From NCBI RefSeq assembly GCF_014656295.1, contig NZ_BNCD01000036.1, positions 1-41,942 on the forward strand: 41,942 nucleotides of DNA, written 5' to 3'. The notes under the pieces were generated by a model. That model was given only the letters and a program-made list of their open reading frames with translations, had not been told where the DNA came from and searched no databases. Numbering within the stretch: position 1 is the first letter of the stretch; each line of letters begins with the position of its first letter. The DNA is from Streptomyces sulfonofaciens. Its GTDB lineage: Bacteria; Actinomycetota; Actinomycetes; Streptomycetales; Streptomycetaceae. Shown here piece by piece: positions 1 through 12,100 of this stretch. A program made the translations under genes and the position numbers.

Positions 1-1
1 C

Positions 2-3000
2 CACTTCCACCAAGGCATCACCACCCTCCACCACCAACACCACACCACCACCTACCTCGAACTCGCCCCCCACCCCGCCCTCACCAGCCTCATCACCGAA
101 ACCCACACCCACACCCAGGCGAACCCCAGCCCACACCCCGACACCACCGCCCTCGTCCCCACCGTCATCCCCACCCAACGCCACGACCGGCCGCAGGTGG
201 CGACGCTCGTGCAGGCCGTCGTCACAGCGCACGTGCACGGGGCCGCGCCGAGCTGGCCGGAGTTCCTGGGCGGCGGCGGGACGGCACGCACGGTCGACCT
301 GCCGACCTACGCCTTCCAGCGGCGGCGGTACTGGATCGATGCGGCGCCGCCGGCCGGGGACGCGCTCTCCGCGGGGCTCGACGACGCCGGGCACCCGCTG
401 CTGGGGGCCGCGGTGGACCTCCCGGACGGTCAGGGCGTGGTCTTCACGGGCCGGTTGTCGCTGACCGCACAGCCGTGGCTGGGTGACCATGCGGTGCTCG
501 GCACGGTGGTGCTGTCCGCGGGTGTGCTGGCGGACCTGGCGCTGCACGCCGGTGGCCGGGTCGGCTGTGACCGCCTGGAGCGGCTGGAGCTGGACGCGCC
601 GCTCGTCGTGCCCGAGCAGGGCGCGGTGCAGGTGCGGGTGACCGTCGGGAGCGGTGGTGACGGGCGGTTGCCGGTGGCGGTGCACGCACGGCCGGAAGGC
701 GTGGACGACGCGTCGTGGCAGCGCTACGCCACCGGAACGCTCGCTCCGGTGGCGGCCGGGGCCGCGGACGGGGGCGAGGTGCCGGGCACGCCGCCGGCCG
801 GCGCGAGGTCCGTGGACGTACAGGGCCTGTACGAGAGGCTGGTGGCGGCCGGTCTCGGGCACGGCCCCGTCTTCCAGGGACTCGACTCGGTGTGGGAGCG
901 GGACGGCGAGCTGTTCGTGGCGGCCGAGTTGCCCGAGGACACCGGCACGGACGGTTTCGGCGTGCATCCGGCACTGCTGGACGCCGTGCTGCACCCGGTG
1001 CTGCTCGGCGTGCCGGGGGCGGGCGGAGACCGGCCGCGGCTGCGCCTGCCCGGGACGCTGACGGGAGTCACCGTGTACGCCACGGGTGCCTCGAAGCTGC
1101 TGGCCCGGGTGCGGCCGGCCGGGCCGGACGCCGTGAGCGTGTGGTGCACGGACACCGGGGGCGCGCCGGTGGTGACGGTGGACTCGGTGGCGTTGCGGCC
1201 CGTGTCGCCGGAGCAGGTGCGCAGCGGCCGGGAGCGGCAGGACGCGTGGTTCGGGCTGGAGTGGCTGCCGGTGGTGGCGTCCGGCCGGGCCGTGGCCCCG
1301 GACTGGGCGGTGCTCGGCGACGGTGGGGACGGGGTCGGCGAGGAGGTGCCGGTCCACGCGGACGTGGCGGCGCTGAGCGCCGCCCTGGACGCCGGTGCTC
1401 CGGTGCCCGAGTGGGTGGTGCTGCCGCACGACGCGTCCGGCGCTGCGGATCCGGCGGCGGCGGCGCACCGCACGACGCACCGGATCCTGAAGGAGGTTCA
1501 GGACTGGCTCGCCGACGACCGGCTGGCCGGGGCGCGGCTCGCGGTGCTCACCGGGAACGCGGTGGCGGTGCGGGACGGCGAGGAGGTGGCCGACCTGGCC
1601 GGTGCGGCGGCGTGGGGTCTGCTGCGGTCCGCGCAGGCGGAGCACCCGGACCGTTTCCTGCTCCTCGACACGGACGGCCGGGCCGCCTCGCGCGGTGTCC
1701 TGTCCGCGGCGCTGGCCTGCGGTGAGCCGCAGGTGGCGGTGCGCGCCGGGGCGCTGCTCGCACCGCGCCTCACGCGGGCCCGGGCCGCGGCGGAGCACGG
1801 GGAGCCGGTGGGCCTCGATCCGGACGGGACGGTGCTGATCACCGGTGGTACGGGGCTGCTGGGTGGTCTGGTGGCCCGGCACCTGGTCGCCGAGCACGGG
1901 GTGCGGCACCTGCTGTTGACCAGCAGGCGGGGACCGGACAGCGAGGCGGCGCGGAAGCTGGAGGCCGAGCTGGCCGGCATGGGCGCCGAGGTCACCGTCG
2001 CCGCCTGCGACGCCGCGGACCGCACGGCGCTGGCCGGGCTGCTGGCGTCGGTGCCCGCGGCGCATCCCCTGACGGCGGTGGTGCACTCCGCCGGTGTCCT
2101 CGACGACGCGGTGGTCACCTCGCTGGACCCGGGGCGGTTGGACGCGGTGCTGCGGCCGAAGGCCGACGCGGCCTGGCACCTCCACCACCTCACCCGGGGA
2201 CTGGACCTGAAGGCGTTCGTGCTGTTCTCCTCGGCGACCGGCACACTGGGCAACCCGGGACAGGCCAACTACGCGGCCGCCAACACGTTCCTGGACGCGC
2301 TCGCCCAGCACCGGCACGCGCTGGGGCTGCCCGCGACATCACTGGCCTGGGGGCTGTGGGACGCGGCGGGCGGCATGTCCGAGGAACTGGACGGGGCGGC
2401 GCGGGACCGGCTGGCGCGCGGCGGCATCGTGCCGCTCACCGCCGACGAGGGTCTCGCGCTGTTCAGTACGGCACTGGCCGAGGGCCGTCCGCTGCTGCTG
2501 CCGGTGCGGCTGGACGTGGCGGCGCTGCACGCGCAGGCCGGCGCGGCGCCCGTGCCGCCGGTGCTGCGGGCACTGGTGCGGGTGCCGGCGCGGCGGGCCG
2601 GCGCGGCGGGTCCGCCGCTGGCCGGGCGGCTGGCCGGCCTCTCCCCCGACGAGCAGCGGGCCGTGCTGCTCGACCTGGTGTGTGCTCAGGTCGCGGCCGT
2701 GCTGGGGCACGCGTCGGCGGATGCCGTCGACCCGGAGAGGGCCTTCAGGGACCTGGGGTTCGACTCGCTGATCGCGGTGCAGTTGCGCAACAGGCTGGGC
2801 ACCGCCACCGGGCACCGGCTGCCCGCCACGCTGGCGTTCGACTACCCGACCCCGGCCGCGCTGGCGGAGTACCTGCGCGGCGAGCTGGTTGCAGGGGCGG
2901 ACGGCGCGCACGCGCAGGTGCTGGCGGACCTGGAGCGTCTGGAGGGCGCCCTGCTGGCGATCCCGCCCGGCAAGGAGGCGCACGCGAGGGCCACCGCGCG

Positions 3001-3196
3001 CCTGCGTCTGGTGCTCAGGAGGCTGACCGGCGCCGTCGAGGCGACGCCGTCCGACGCGGGCGACGCGTTCCCCACCGACGCCGACCACGCCGACCACGCC
3101 GACCACGCCGACGACATGGCGTCGGTGACCGACGAAGAGCTCTTTGACGTCCTCGACAACGAGCTCGGTATCTCCGGAGTTGATGAGGTCCGATGA
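2..3196 (+). CDS. Type I PKS, C-terminal part (AT end-DH-KR-ACP-docking), 5' truncated by window
   Basis: The reading frame is open from base 2, so the gene starts upstream; 1064 residues are visible. Residues 1 to about 65 are the end of an AT domain and its post-AT linker. Next come a DH domain (about 135-430), a KR structural half and catalytic KR (about 480-800; NADPH loop near V611, LDD motif 700-702 indicating a B-type KR, catalytic Tyr757), an ACP (Ppant Ser922 in GFDSL) and a C-terminal docking region ending in an acidic helix. The DH has its catalytic His163 and Asp327, but the motif HxxxGxxxxP reads HAVLGTVVLS: the proline is Ser172 and the following residues differ from the other DHs here. 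Dehydration may therefore be lost or weak, leaving a hydroxyl. The AT type cannot be read safely; LEL near the AT end is more malonyl-like. The stop overlaps the next start by 4 bp (ATGA). Confidence 0.95.
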   Translation, partial: HFHQGITTLHHQHHTTTYLELAPHPALTSLITETHTHTQANPSPHPDTTALVPTVIPTQRHDRPQVATLVQAVVTAHVHGAAPSWPEFLGGGGTARTVDLPTYAFQRRRYWIDAAPPAGDALSAGLDDAGHPLLGAAVDLPDGQGVVFTGRLSLTAQPWLGDHAVLGTVVLSAGVLADLALHAGGRVGCDRLERLELDAPLVVPEQGAVQVRVTVGSGGDGRLPVAVHARPEGVDDASWQRYATGTLAPVAAGAADGGEVPGTPPAGARSVDVQGLYERLVAAGLGHGPVFQGLDSVWERDGELFVAAELPEDTGTDGFGVHPALLDAVLHPVLLGVPGAGGDRPRLRLPGTLTGVTVYATGASKLLARVRPAGPDAVSVWCTDTGGAPVVTVDSVALRPVSPEQVRSGRERQDAWFGLEWLPVVASGRAVAPDWAVLGDGGDGVGEEVPVHADVAALSAALDAGAPVPEWVVLPHDASGAADPAAAAHRTTHRILKEVQDWLADDRLAGARLAVLTGNAVAVRDGEEVADLAGAAAWGLLRSAQAEHPDRFLLLDTDGRAASRGVLSAALACGEPQVAVRAGALLAPRLTRARAAAEHGEPVGLDPDGTVLITGGTGLLGGLVARHLVAEHGVRHLLLTSRRGPDSEAARKLEAELAGMGAEVTVAACDAADRTALAGLLASVPAAHPLTAVVHSAGVLDDAVVTSLDPGRLDAVLRPKADAAWHLHHLTRGLDLKAFVLFSSATGTLGNPGQANYAAANTFLDALAQHRHALGLPATSLAWGLWDAAGGMSEELDGAARDRLARGGIVPLTADEGLALFSTALAEGRPLLLPVRLDVAALHAQAGAAPVPPVLRALVRVPARRAGAAGPPLAGRLAGLSPDEQRAVLLDLVCAQVAAVLGHASADAVDPERAFRDLGFDSLIAVQLRNRLGTATGHRLPATLAFDYPTPAALAEYLRGELVAGADGAHAQVLADLERLEGALLAIPPGKEAHARATARLRLVLRRLTGAVEATPSDAGDAFPTDADHADHADHADDMASVTDEELFDVLDNELGISGVDEVR
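3080..3106 (+). repeat. 9-bp tandem repeat in docking linker
   Basis: Three perfect in-frame copies of gccgaccac encode Ala-Asp-His repeats just before the acidic terminal docking helix of the first PKS. The number of copies only changes linker length. Confidence 0.85.
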
Positions 3197-6100
3197 ATGC
3201 TGTTTCGGGCGGGCAGGCCGCCACCGTGAACGAGGCGAGGCTGCGCGACTACCTCAGGCGTGCGACCGCGGACCTCAAGAGGGCGAACCGCCGGCTGCGT
3301 GACGCCGAGGCCAGGGAGCACGAGCCCATCGCGATCGTGTCGATGAGCTGCCGCTTCCCGGGCGGCGCCGGCTCCCCGGAGGAGTTGTGGCGGCTGCTGG
3401 CCGACGGCGCCGACACCATGGGGGAGTTCCCCGCGGCGCGCGGCTGGGACACGGAGGCGCTGTACGCGGCCGACCCGGACAGCACCGGCAGGACGTATGC
3501 GCGTGAGGGCGCCTTCGTCGGGGACGCGGACGCGTTCGACGCCGAGTTCTTCGGCGTCAACCCGCGCGAGGCGCTGGCGATGGACCCCCAGCAGCGGCTG
3601 CTGCTCGAGGCGTCGTGGGAGGTGCTTGAGCGGGCCGGCATCGTACCCGCCGATCTCAGGGGCCGCCCGGTGGGCGTGTTCACCGGCACCAACGGCCAGG
3701 ACTACGCGCGGCTGCTGCTGGGCCACCTGGAGGCCGTCGAGGGGTATCTCGCGACGGGCAACTCGGCGAGCGTGGTGTCCGGCCGGGTGTCGTACGCGCT
3801 CGGTTTCGAGGGGCCCGCCGTCACACTGGACACGGCCTGCTCCGCGTCACTGGTCGCGATCCACCTGGCCTGCCAGGCACTGCGCAGCGGCGAGTGCGAA
3901 ATGGTGCTCGCGGGCGGTGCGACGGTGATGGCGACGCCGACCGTCTTCACCGAGTTCAGCAGGCAGCGCGGGCTGGCCCCGGACGGCCGCTGCAAGGCGT
4001 TCGCGGCCGCCGCGGACGGCACCGGCTGGGGCGAGGGCGCCGGCGTGCTGCTGCTGGAGCGGCTGTCGGAGGCGCGCAGGAACGGGCATCCGGTGCTCGC
4101 GGTGATCCGCGGCACCGCCGTCAACCAGGACGGCGCGAGCAACGGCCTCACCGCCCCCAACGGCCCCTCCCAGCAGCGGGTGATCCGTGCCGCCCTGGCG
4201 GCGGCGGGCCTGGGCCCCGAGGACGTGGACGCCGTGGAGGGCCATGGCACCGGCACGACCCTCGGTGATCCGATCGAGGCACAGGCCCTGCTCGCCACGT
4301 ACGGCAGGGACCGGCCCGCGGACCGGCCGCTGTGGCTCGGCTCGATCAAGTCCAACATCGGCCACACCCAGGCCGCCGCGGGTGTCGCGGGCATCATCAA
4401 GATGGTGCAGGCCATGCGGCACGGCGTGCTGCCGAGGACCCTGCACGTCGACGAACCGACCCCGCACGTCGACTGGAGCGCGGGCGGGGTCCGGCTGCTG
4501 ACCGAGGCGACGCCGTGGCCGGCGAGTGACCACCCGCGGTGCGCTGCCGTGTCGTCGTTCGGCATCAGCGGCACCAACGCCCACGTCATCCTCCAGGAGG
4601 CGCCGCCCGCGCCTGTGCCGGCCGCCGCGCCCGAGGACGGCGGCACGGGGCAGGCCGCGGACGGGCCCGACCTCGGGGTGCCCCCCGGCGTGCCGCTGCC
4701 GCTGGTGGTGTCGGCACGCACCGAGGAGGCGCTGCGCGGGCAGGCGGCCCGGCTGCGGGACCTCGTCGGTTCCGCCGGCACCGGGGCCGAGCCGGCGGAC
4801 CTGGCGTTCTCGCTGGCCACCACCCGCACCCACTTCGCCCACCGGGCGGCCGTGCTCGCCGCGGACGGCGCGGCGCTGCGCTCCGGCCTCGACGCGCTGG
4901 CCGCCGGTGAGAGCACGGGCCACCTGGTGCGGGGCGAGGTGCCCGGCGCCGGGGGCGGGGCCGCGAAGGGGCGCCGGGTCGCGTTCCTGTTCTCGGGGCA
5001 GGGCAGCCAGCGGCCGGGCATGGGCCGTGACCTGTACGAGGCGTTCCCGGTGTTCGCGGCCGCGCTCGACGAGGTGTGCGCCCTGCTCGACCCGCGGCTC
5101 GACCGGCCGCTGAAGCAGGTCATGTTCGCCGCCGCGGACAGCGCGGAGGCGGCGCTTCTCGATCTGACCGTGTACACCCAGGCCGCGCTGTTCGCGTTCG
5201 AGACGGCGCTGTTCCGGCTGCTGGCGCACTGGGGCGTGACGCCCGACGTGCTCATCGGGCACTCCGTCGGGGAGCTGACGGCGGCGCACGTCGCCGGGGT
5301 GCTGTCGCTGGCGGACGCCTGCACGCTGGTCGCCGCCCGCGGCCGGCTGATGCAGGAACTGCCCGCGGGCGGCGCCATGGTGGCGCTGGAGGCCGCCGAG
5401 GACGAGGTGCGTGCCTCACTCGGCGACCACGCCGGGGTCGACGTCGCCGCCGTGAACGGGCCCGCCGCCACCGTGGTCTCCGGTGACGAGGGCGCCGTTC
5501 TCGCGCTCGCCGCGGACTGGGCCGCGCGGGGCCGCAGGACGAAGCGGCTGGCCGTCAGCCACGCCTTCCACTCGGCGCGCATGGAGCCGATGCTGGCCGA
5601 GTTCCGCCGCGTCGCCGCCGGGCTCGACTTCCGGCGGCCCGAGATCCCCGTCGTCTCCAACCTCACCGGCACGCTCGCCGACCCGGAGCGGCTGCGCGCC
5701 GCCGACTACTGGGTCGACCACGTCCGCGGCGCCGTCCTCTTCCACCAGGGCGTGCGCTACCTGGCCGATCTGGGCGTGGCGACCTGCCTGGAACTCGGCC
5801 CCGACGCCACCCTGACGGCCATGGCCGCCGCCTGCCTCGCCGCCGGCCAGGACACGGGCGGCGCCGCCGCGCAGGCGGACACCGTCCTGCTCGCCGGCTG
5901 CCGCCGCGGCCGCCCCGAGACGCGCACGCTCATGGCCGCCGTGGCGGGCCTGCACGTGCAGGGCCACGGCGTCCGCTGGGCCGCGCTGCTCGGCGGGGCG
6001 CGGCGCGTCGAGCTGCCCACCTACGCCTTCCAGCGGCGCAGGTTCTGGCCGGACGTCTCCGCCGTCCTCGGCGACGTGTCGGCGGTGGGCCCTGGCCCGG

Positions 6101-9100
6101 CGGGCCATCCGCTGCTGAGCGCGACGATGTCGCTGGCCGCCACCGACGTCCACCTGCTGACCGGCCGGATCTCGGACGCCACCCATCCGATGCTGGCCGA
6201 CCACGTGGTCCTCGGCAGTGTCCTGCTGCCCGGCACCGCCTTCGTCGAACTCGCCCTCCAGGGCGCCCGGCACGTCGGCTGCCAGGAGGTCGCCGAGCTC
6301 ACGCTGCGGGCGCCGCTGGTGCTCGCGCCGCGGGCCGCGGTGCAGCTCCAGGTGCAGGTGGACGCCCCGGACGAGTCGGGCCGCCGCCCGGTCGCCATCC
6401 ACTCGCGCCCGCACCCCGCCGGCGACACGGCCGCGGAGAGCGGCGCGTGGACGTGCCACGCCACCGGTCTGCTCGCGGCGGGCGCGCCCGCCGCGGCGGA
6501 CACCGCCTTCGCCGCCGGTGCCTGGCCACCGCCCGGCGCCCGCGCACTGGACGTCGAAGGGCTCTACGCACGCTTCGAGGCCGCCGGCCTGTCCTACGGC
6601 CCGCACTTCCGCGGTCTGCGCGGCGCATGGCGGCTCGGCGACGACGTCTACGCGGAGGTCGCCCTCGACGAGGGTGCGGACGCCGACACCGGCCGCTACG
6701 GGCTGCACCCGGCGCTGCTGGACGCCGCGCTCCAGGCGGCCGTCCTGCACGACGACCCGGCCGGCGCGCCGCGGCGGCCGAAGCTGCCGTTCGCCTGGGC
6801 AGGCGTGTCGCTGCACTCGGCGGGCGCCGACCGGCTGCGGGTACGCGTCTCGGCCACCGGCCGGGACGAGGTGGCGCTGACGGTCGCCGACGCCGACGGC
6901 ACACCGGTCGCCTCGGTCGGCTCGCTCACCGCGCGGCCGGTCAGCGCCGAACAGCTCGCGTCGGCGCGCACCGGCCACGACTGGCTGCTCCGGCTCGACT
7001 GGGTGCCCGCGCCGGACACCGGCACCGGGCCCGCCGCGGGGCGCTGGGCGGTGCTCGGCGACGACACCCCGGTGCCGGCCGGGGTCGACGCCGAGGGCTA
7101 TCCGGACCTGGTGGCGCTGCGGGCGGCGATCGGCTCGGGCGCCCCGGTGCCCGATGTCGTGCTGGCCGCCTGCCCGCCCGCCGGCGGCGCCGATCCGGCT
7201 GCCGGGGCCCACCTCGCCGCCGTCCGGGCGCTGGGCCTCGTGCAGGAGTGGCTGGGCGGCGGGGCGCCCGCCGGGGCGCGGCTGGCCGTGCTGACCCGCG
7301 GCGCCGTCGGCACACGGGCCGGCGAGCCGGTCGCCGACCTCGCCGCCGCCTCGGTGTGGGGGCTGCTGCGCTCCGCGCAGACGGAGAACCCGGGCCGCTT
7401 CGTCCTGGTGGACCTGGAGGCCGGTGCGGCGGGCCGTGCCGCCGTCGACGTGCTGCCCGCCGCGCTGGCGGCCGGCGAGCCGCAGATCGCGGTGCGCGAC
7501 GGGAAGCCGTGGGTGGCCAGGCTCGTGAGGGCGGGCGCGCCCGCGCTGGCCGTGCCGCGGGACGGCGGTCCCTGGCGGATCGACGTCGCCGCGCCGGGCA
7601 CCGTCGACGACCTGGCGGTGGTGCCCGCCGAGGACGTGGCCGGGGAGCCGGCCGAGGGCCAGGTGCGCATCGCGGTGCGTGCCGCGGGGCTGAACTTCCG
7701 CGACGTGCTCATCGCGCTCGGCATGTACCCGGGCAGGGCTCTCGTCGGCAGCGAGGCCGCGGGCGTGGTCACCGGCGTCGGCCCCGGGGTGACCGGTCTG
7801 GTGCCGGGCGACCGGGTGATGGGGCTGTTCAGCGGCTGCATGGCCGACACGGCGGTCACCGACCACCGGATGCTGGTCCGGATCCCGGACGGCTGGTCGT
7901 TCGCCCAGGCCGCCACCACGCCGATCGCGTTCCTGACCGCGTACTACGGCCTGGTCGACCTGGGCGGGCTCCGGCCGGGGCAGCGGATCCTGATCCACTC
8001 GGCGGCCGGCGGCGTCGGCATGGCCGCGACCCAGCTCGCCCGGCACCTGGGCGCCGAGGTGTTCGGCACCGCGAGTCCTCCGAAGTGGGACGTCCTGCGC
8101 GGGGCGGGCCTGGACGACGCGCACATCGCGAACTCGCGGACACTCGACTTCGAGCGGCAGGTCATGGCCGCCACCGGCGGCGAAGGCGTCGACCTGGTGC
8201 TGGACTCGCTCGCCCACGAGTTCGTCGACGCCTCGCTGCGGTTGCTGCCGCGCGGCGGCCGGTTCCTGGAGATGGGCAAGTCCGACATCCGCGACGCCGA
8301 GCAGGTCGCGGGTGCCCGTCCCGGCGTCGCCTACCGTGCGTTCGACCTGATCGAGGCCGGGCCCGACCGGATGCACGAGATGTTCACGGCGCTGCTGGAG
8401 CTGTTCGACGCCGGGGTGCTGCGGCCGCTGCCCGTACTGGCCTTCGACATGGGCCAGGCACCCGAGGCGTTCAAGTTCATGAGCCAGGCCCGGCACACCG
8501 GCAAGCTGGCGCTGACACTGCCGCCCGCCCTCGACCCCGAGGGCACCGTCCTGGTGACCGGCGGCACCGGCGCGCTCGGCTCGGTGCTCGCCCGGCACCT
8601 CGTCACCCGGCACGGCGTCCGGCACCTGCTGCTCACCAGCCGCCGCGGCGCCGACGCCGCCGGGGCGGGCGAGCTGAGGGCGGAACTCACGGCGCTCGGC
8701 GCCGAGGTGACCGTGGCCGCCTGCGACGCCGCCGACCCCGGCGCCGTGGGCGACCTGCTCGCGGCCGTCCCGGACGACCGCCCGCTGACCGCCGTCATCC
8801 ACACCGCGGGCGTCCTGGACGACACCACCGTGGGGGCCCTCACCCCGGAGCGGATCCACACGGTGCTACGGCCCAAGGCCGACGCGGCCTGGCACCTGCA
8901 CCGGCTCACCCGGGGCCTCGACCTCGCCGCCTTCGTCGTCTACTCGTCCGTCGCCGGCACCCTCGGCGCCCCGGGGCAGGCCAACTACGCCGCCGCCAAC
9001 ACCTTCCTTGACGCCCTCGCCACCCACCGCCGCGCCCGGGGACTGCCCGCCACCTCGCTCGCCTGGGGCCTGTGGGCTCAGGCCGGCGGCATGGCCGGCG

Positions 9101-12100
9101 GCCAGGACGACGCGATCCGCGGCCGCCTCGGCCGCACCGGCCTGGTGCCGCTGCCGACGCCCGAGGCGCTGGCGCTCTTCGACGCGGCGCTGGCCGACCC
9201 GCGGCCGGTGCTGGTGCCGGCCGCTCTCGACGCGGCGACGCTCGCCTCCGCCGCGGACGCCGGTACCCTCCCGCCCGCGCTGCGCGCTCTGCTGGACGGC
9301 CGGACAGGCACCGCACCCCGCGCACAGGCCGCCCGGCGCGGCACCCCCTCGGCGCTGAAGCAGCGACTGGCCGGGCTCGGCGCCGCCGACCGCGACCATC
9401 TGCTGCTCCGGCTGGTGCGGGAGAACATCGCGGACGCGCTCGGCCACAGCACCGCGGACGCGGTACCGCAGGACCGCCCCTTCAAGGACCTCGGCTTCGA
9501 CTCGCTGACCGCCGTCGAACTGCGCAACCGGCTCGGCAACGCGACCGGTCTCCAACTGCCCGCCACCCTCGTCTTCGACCACCCGACCGCGACCGCGCTC
9601 GCCGCCCACCTGGCCGAGCTGGTCGGTGGGGGCACGGCGGACGCCACCGCCGGGCCCGCACCCCGCGCGCTCGCCCCGGACGCCGGGGAGCCGATCGCGA
9701 TCGTCGGCATGGCCTGCCACTACCCCGGCGGCGTGCACTCCCCCGACGACCTGTGGGACCTCGTCGCCGAGGGCCGCGACGGCATCACCGCCTTCCCCAC
9801 CGACCGCGGCTGGCCCCTGGAGGGGCTCTTCGACCCGGACCCGGACCGGCCCGGCACCACCTACGTCAAGGAGGGCGGATTCCTGCACGACGCGGCCCTC
9901 TTCGACGCCGAGTTCTTCGGCATGAGCCCCCGTGAGGCGCTGGCCACCGACCCGCAGCAGCGGCTCCTCCTGGAGACCGCGTGGGAGACCCTGGAGGACG
10001 CCGGCATCGCTCCCGGCACCCTGCGCGGCAGCCAGACCGGCGTGTTCGTCGGGATGTCCGGCCAGCACTACGCGGCCGGCGCGGCGGGCACCCCGTCCGC
10101 GGTGGAGGGCTTCCTGCTGACGGGCACCACCAGCAGCGTCGCCTCAGGCCGCATCGCCTACACGCTCGGTCTGGAGGGCCCCGCCATCACCGTGGACACG
10201 GCGTGCTCCTCGTCGCTGGTCGCCCTGCACTCGGCCTGCCGGGCACTGCGCGGCGGCGAGTGCGACATGGCGCTGGCGGGCGGCGTCGCCGTGATGGCCG
10301 CTCCGGGCATCTTCATCGAGTTCAGCAAGCAGCGCGGCCTCGCCCCCGACGGGCGGTGCAAGCCGTTCGGGGCCGGCGCGGACGGCACTGGCTGGGGCGA
10401 GGGCGTCGGTCTCGTGCTCGTCGAGCGGCTCTCGGACGCCGAGCGCCTCGGCCACCGGGTGCTCGCCGTGGTGCGGGACTCCGCCGTCAACCAGGACGGC
10501 GCGAGCAACGGACTCACCGCCCCCAACGGCCCCTCCCAGCAGCGGGTCATCACCAAGGCCCTGGCCGGCGCCGGTCTGGCACCGTCCGACATCGACGCGG
10601 TGGAGGCGCACGGCACCGGCACCAGCCTCGGCGACCCCATCGAGGCACAGGCCCTGCTCGCCACCTACGGCAGCAAGCGGAGCGCCGATCGGCCGCTGTG
10701 GCTCGGCTCGATCAAGTCCAACATCGGCCACACCCAGGCCGCCGCCGGCATCGCGGGCGTCATCAAGATGGTCCAGGCGATGCGGCACGGGGTGCTGCCC
10801 AGGTCGCTCGGCTCCGAGGAACCCAGCCCGCACGTCGACTGGGAGTCCGGCGCCGTGCGGCTGCTCGACGAAGCCGTCGCCTGGCCCGACACCGGCCGCC
10901 CGCGCCGCGCCGCCGTGTCCGCGTTCGGCATCAGCGGCACCAACGCCCACGTCATCCTGGAACAGGCGCAGGCCGCGGACGACCGCGACGCCGCGCACGG
11001 CAACGCCGCCGCGGACGGCGACGGGGCGCCGCGGACGGCGGCCGTGCTGCCCTGGGCGGTCTCCGCCCGCACCGAGGAGGCGCTGCACGAGCAGGCCGGA
11101 CGGCTCGCCGCGCACGTGCGCGCACACCCCGGGGCCACGCCGGAACAGGTGGCGCACGCGCTGGCGACCACCCGCGAGACGTTCGCGCACCGCGCCGTCG
11201 TCATCGGCCACGACCGCGAGGAGTTCCTGACCGGGCTGCACGCGCTCGCCGCCGGCGAACCCGGCTCGCTCCTGGTGCGGGGCGTGGCGGCCCCCGCACC
11301 CGGCCGTACCGTCTTCGTCTTCCCCGGGCAGGGCTCGCAGTGGGCGGGCATGGCGGTGGACCTGCTGGACGCCGCCGAGCGCTTCCCCGCGTTCGCGGAG
11401 CACCTGGGCGCCTGCGCCGAGGCGCTCGGGCGGTACACCGACTGGGACCTCGTCGACGTACTGCGCGGCGCACCGGGCGCGGCCGACCTCCAGCGGGTCG
11501 ACGTGGTGCAGCCCGCGCTGTTCGCCGTGATGACCTCGCTCGCCCACCTGTGGATGGCGCACGGCGTACGGCCCGACGCGGTGATCGGGCACTCCCAGGG
11601 CGAGATCGCCGCCGCCTACGTCGCCGGCGGCCTCTCCCTGGACGACGCGGCCCGCGTGGTGGCACTGCGCAGCAGGGCGCTGACGGCGCTCGCCGGTACC
11701 GGCGCCATGGCGTCCGTGCCCGCGTCCGCCGCCGAGGTCGAGGAGGAACTGGCCGGATGGGGCGGGCGGATCAGCGTCGCGGCCGTCAACGGCCCGGCGG
11801 CCACCGTCGTCTCAGGCGACCCGGACGCCGTACGGGACCTCGTCGACGCCTACCGGGCCGGGGACGTGCGCGCCCGGATGATCCCCGTGGACTACGCCTC
11901 GCACTGCGCCCACATCGAGCCCATCCGCGACGAACTGCTGCGGCTGCTGGCCCCCGTCCGCCCCCGCACCGGCAGCGTGCCGTTCTACTCGACGGTCACC
12001 GGCGCGGAGCTGGACACGGCCGGGCTCGACGCCGCGTACTGGTACACCAACCTGCGGCAGCGGGTGCAGCTCGCGCAGGCCACCGCGGCACTGCTGGAGG

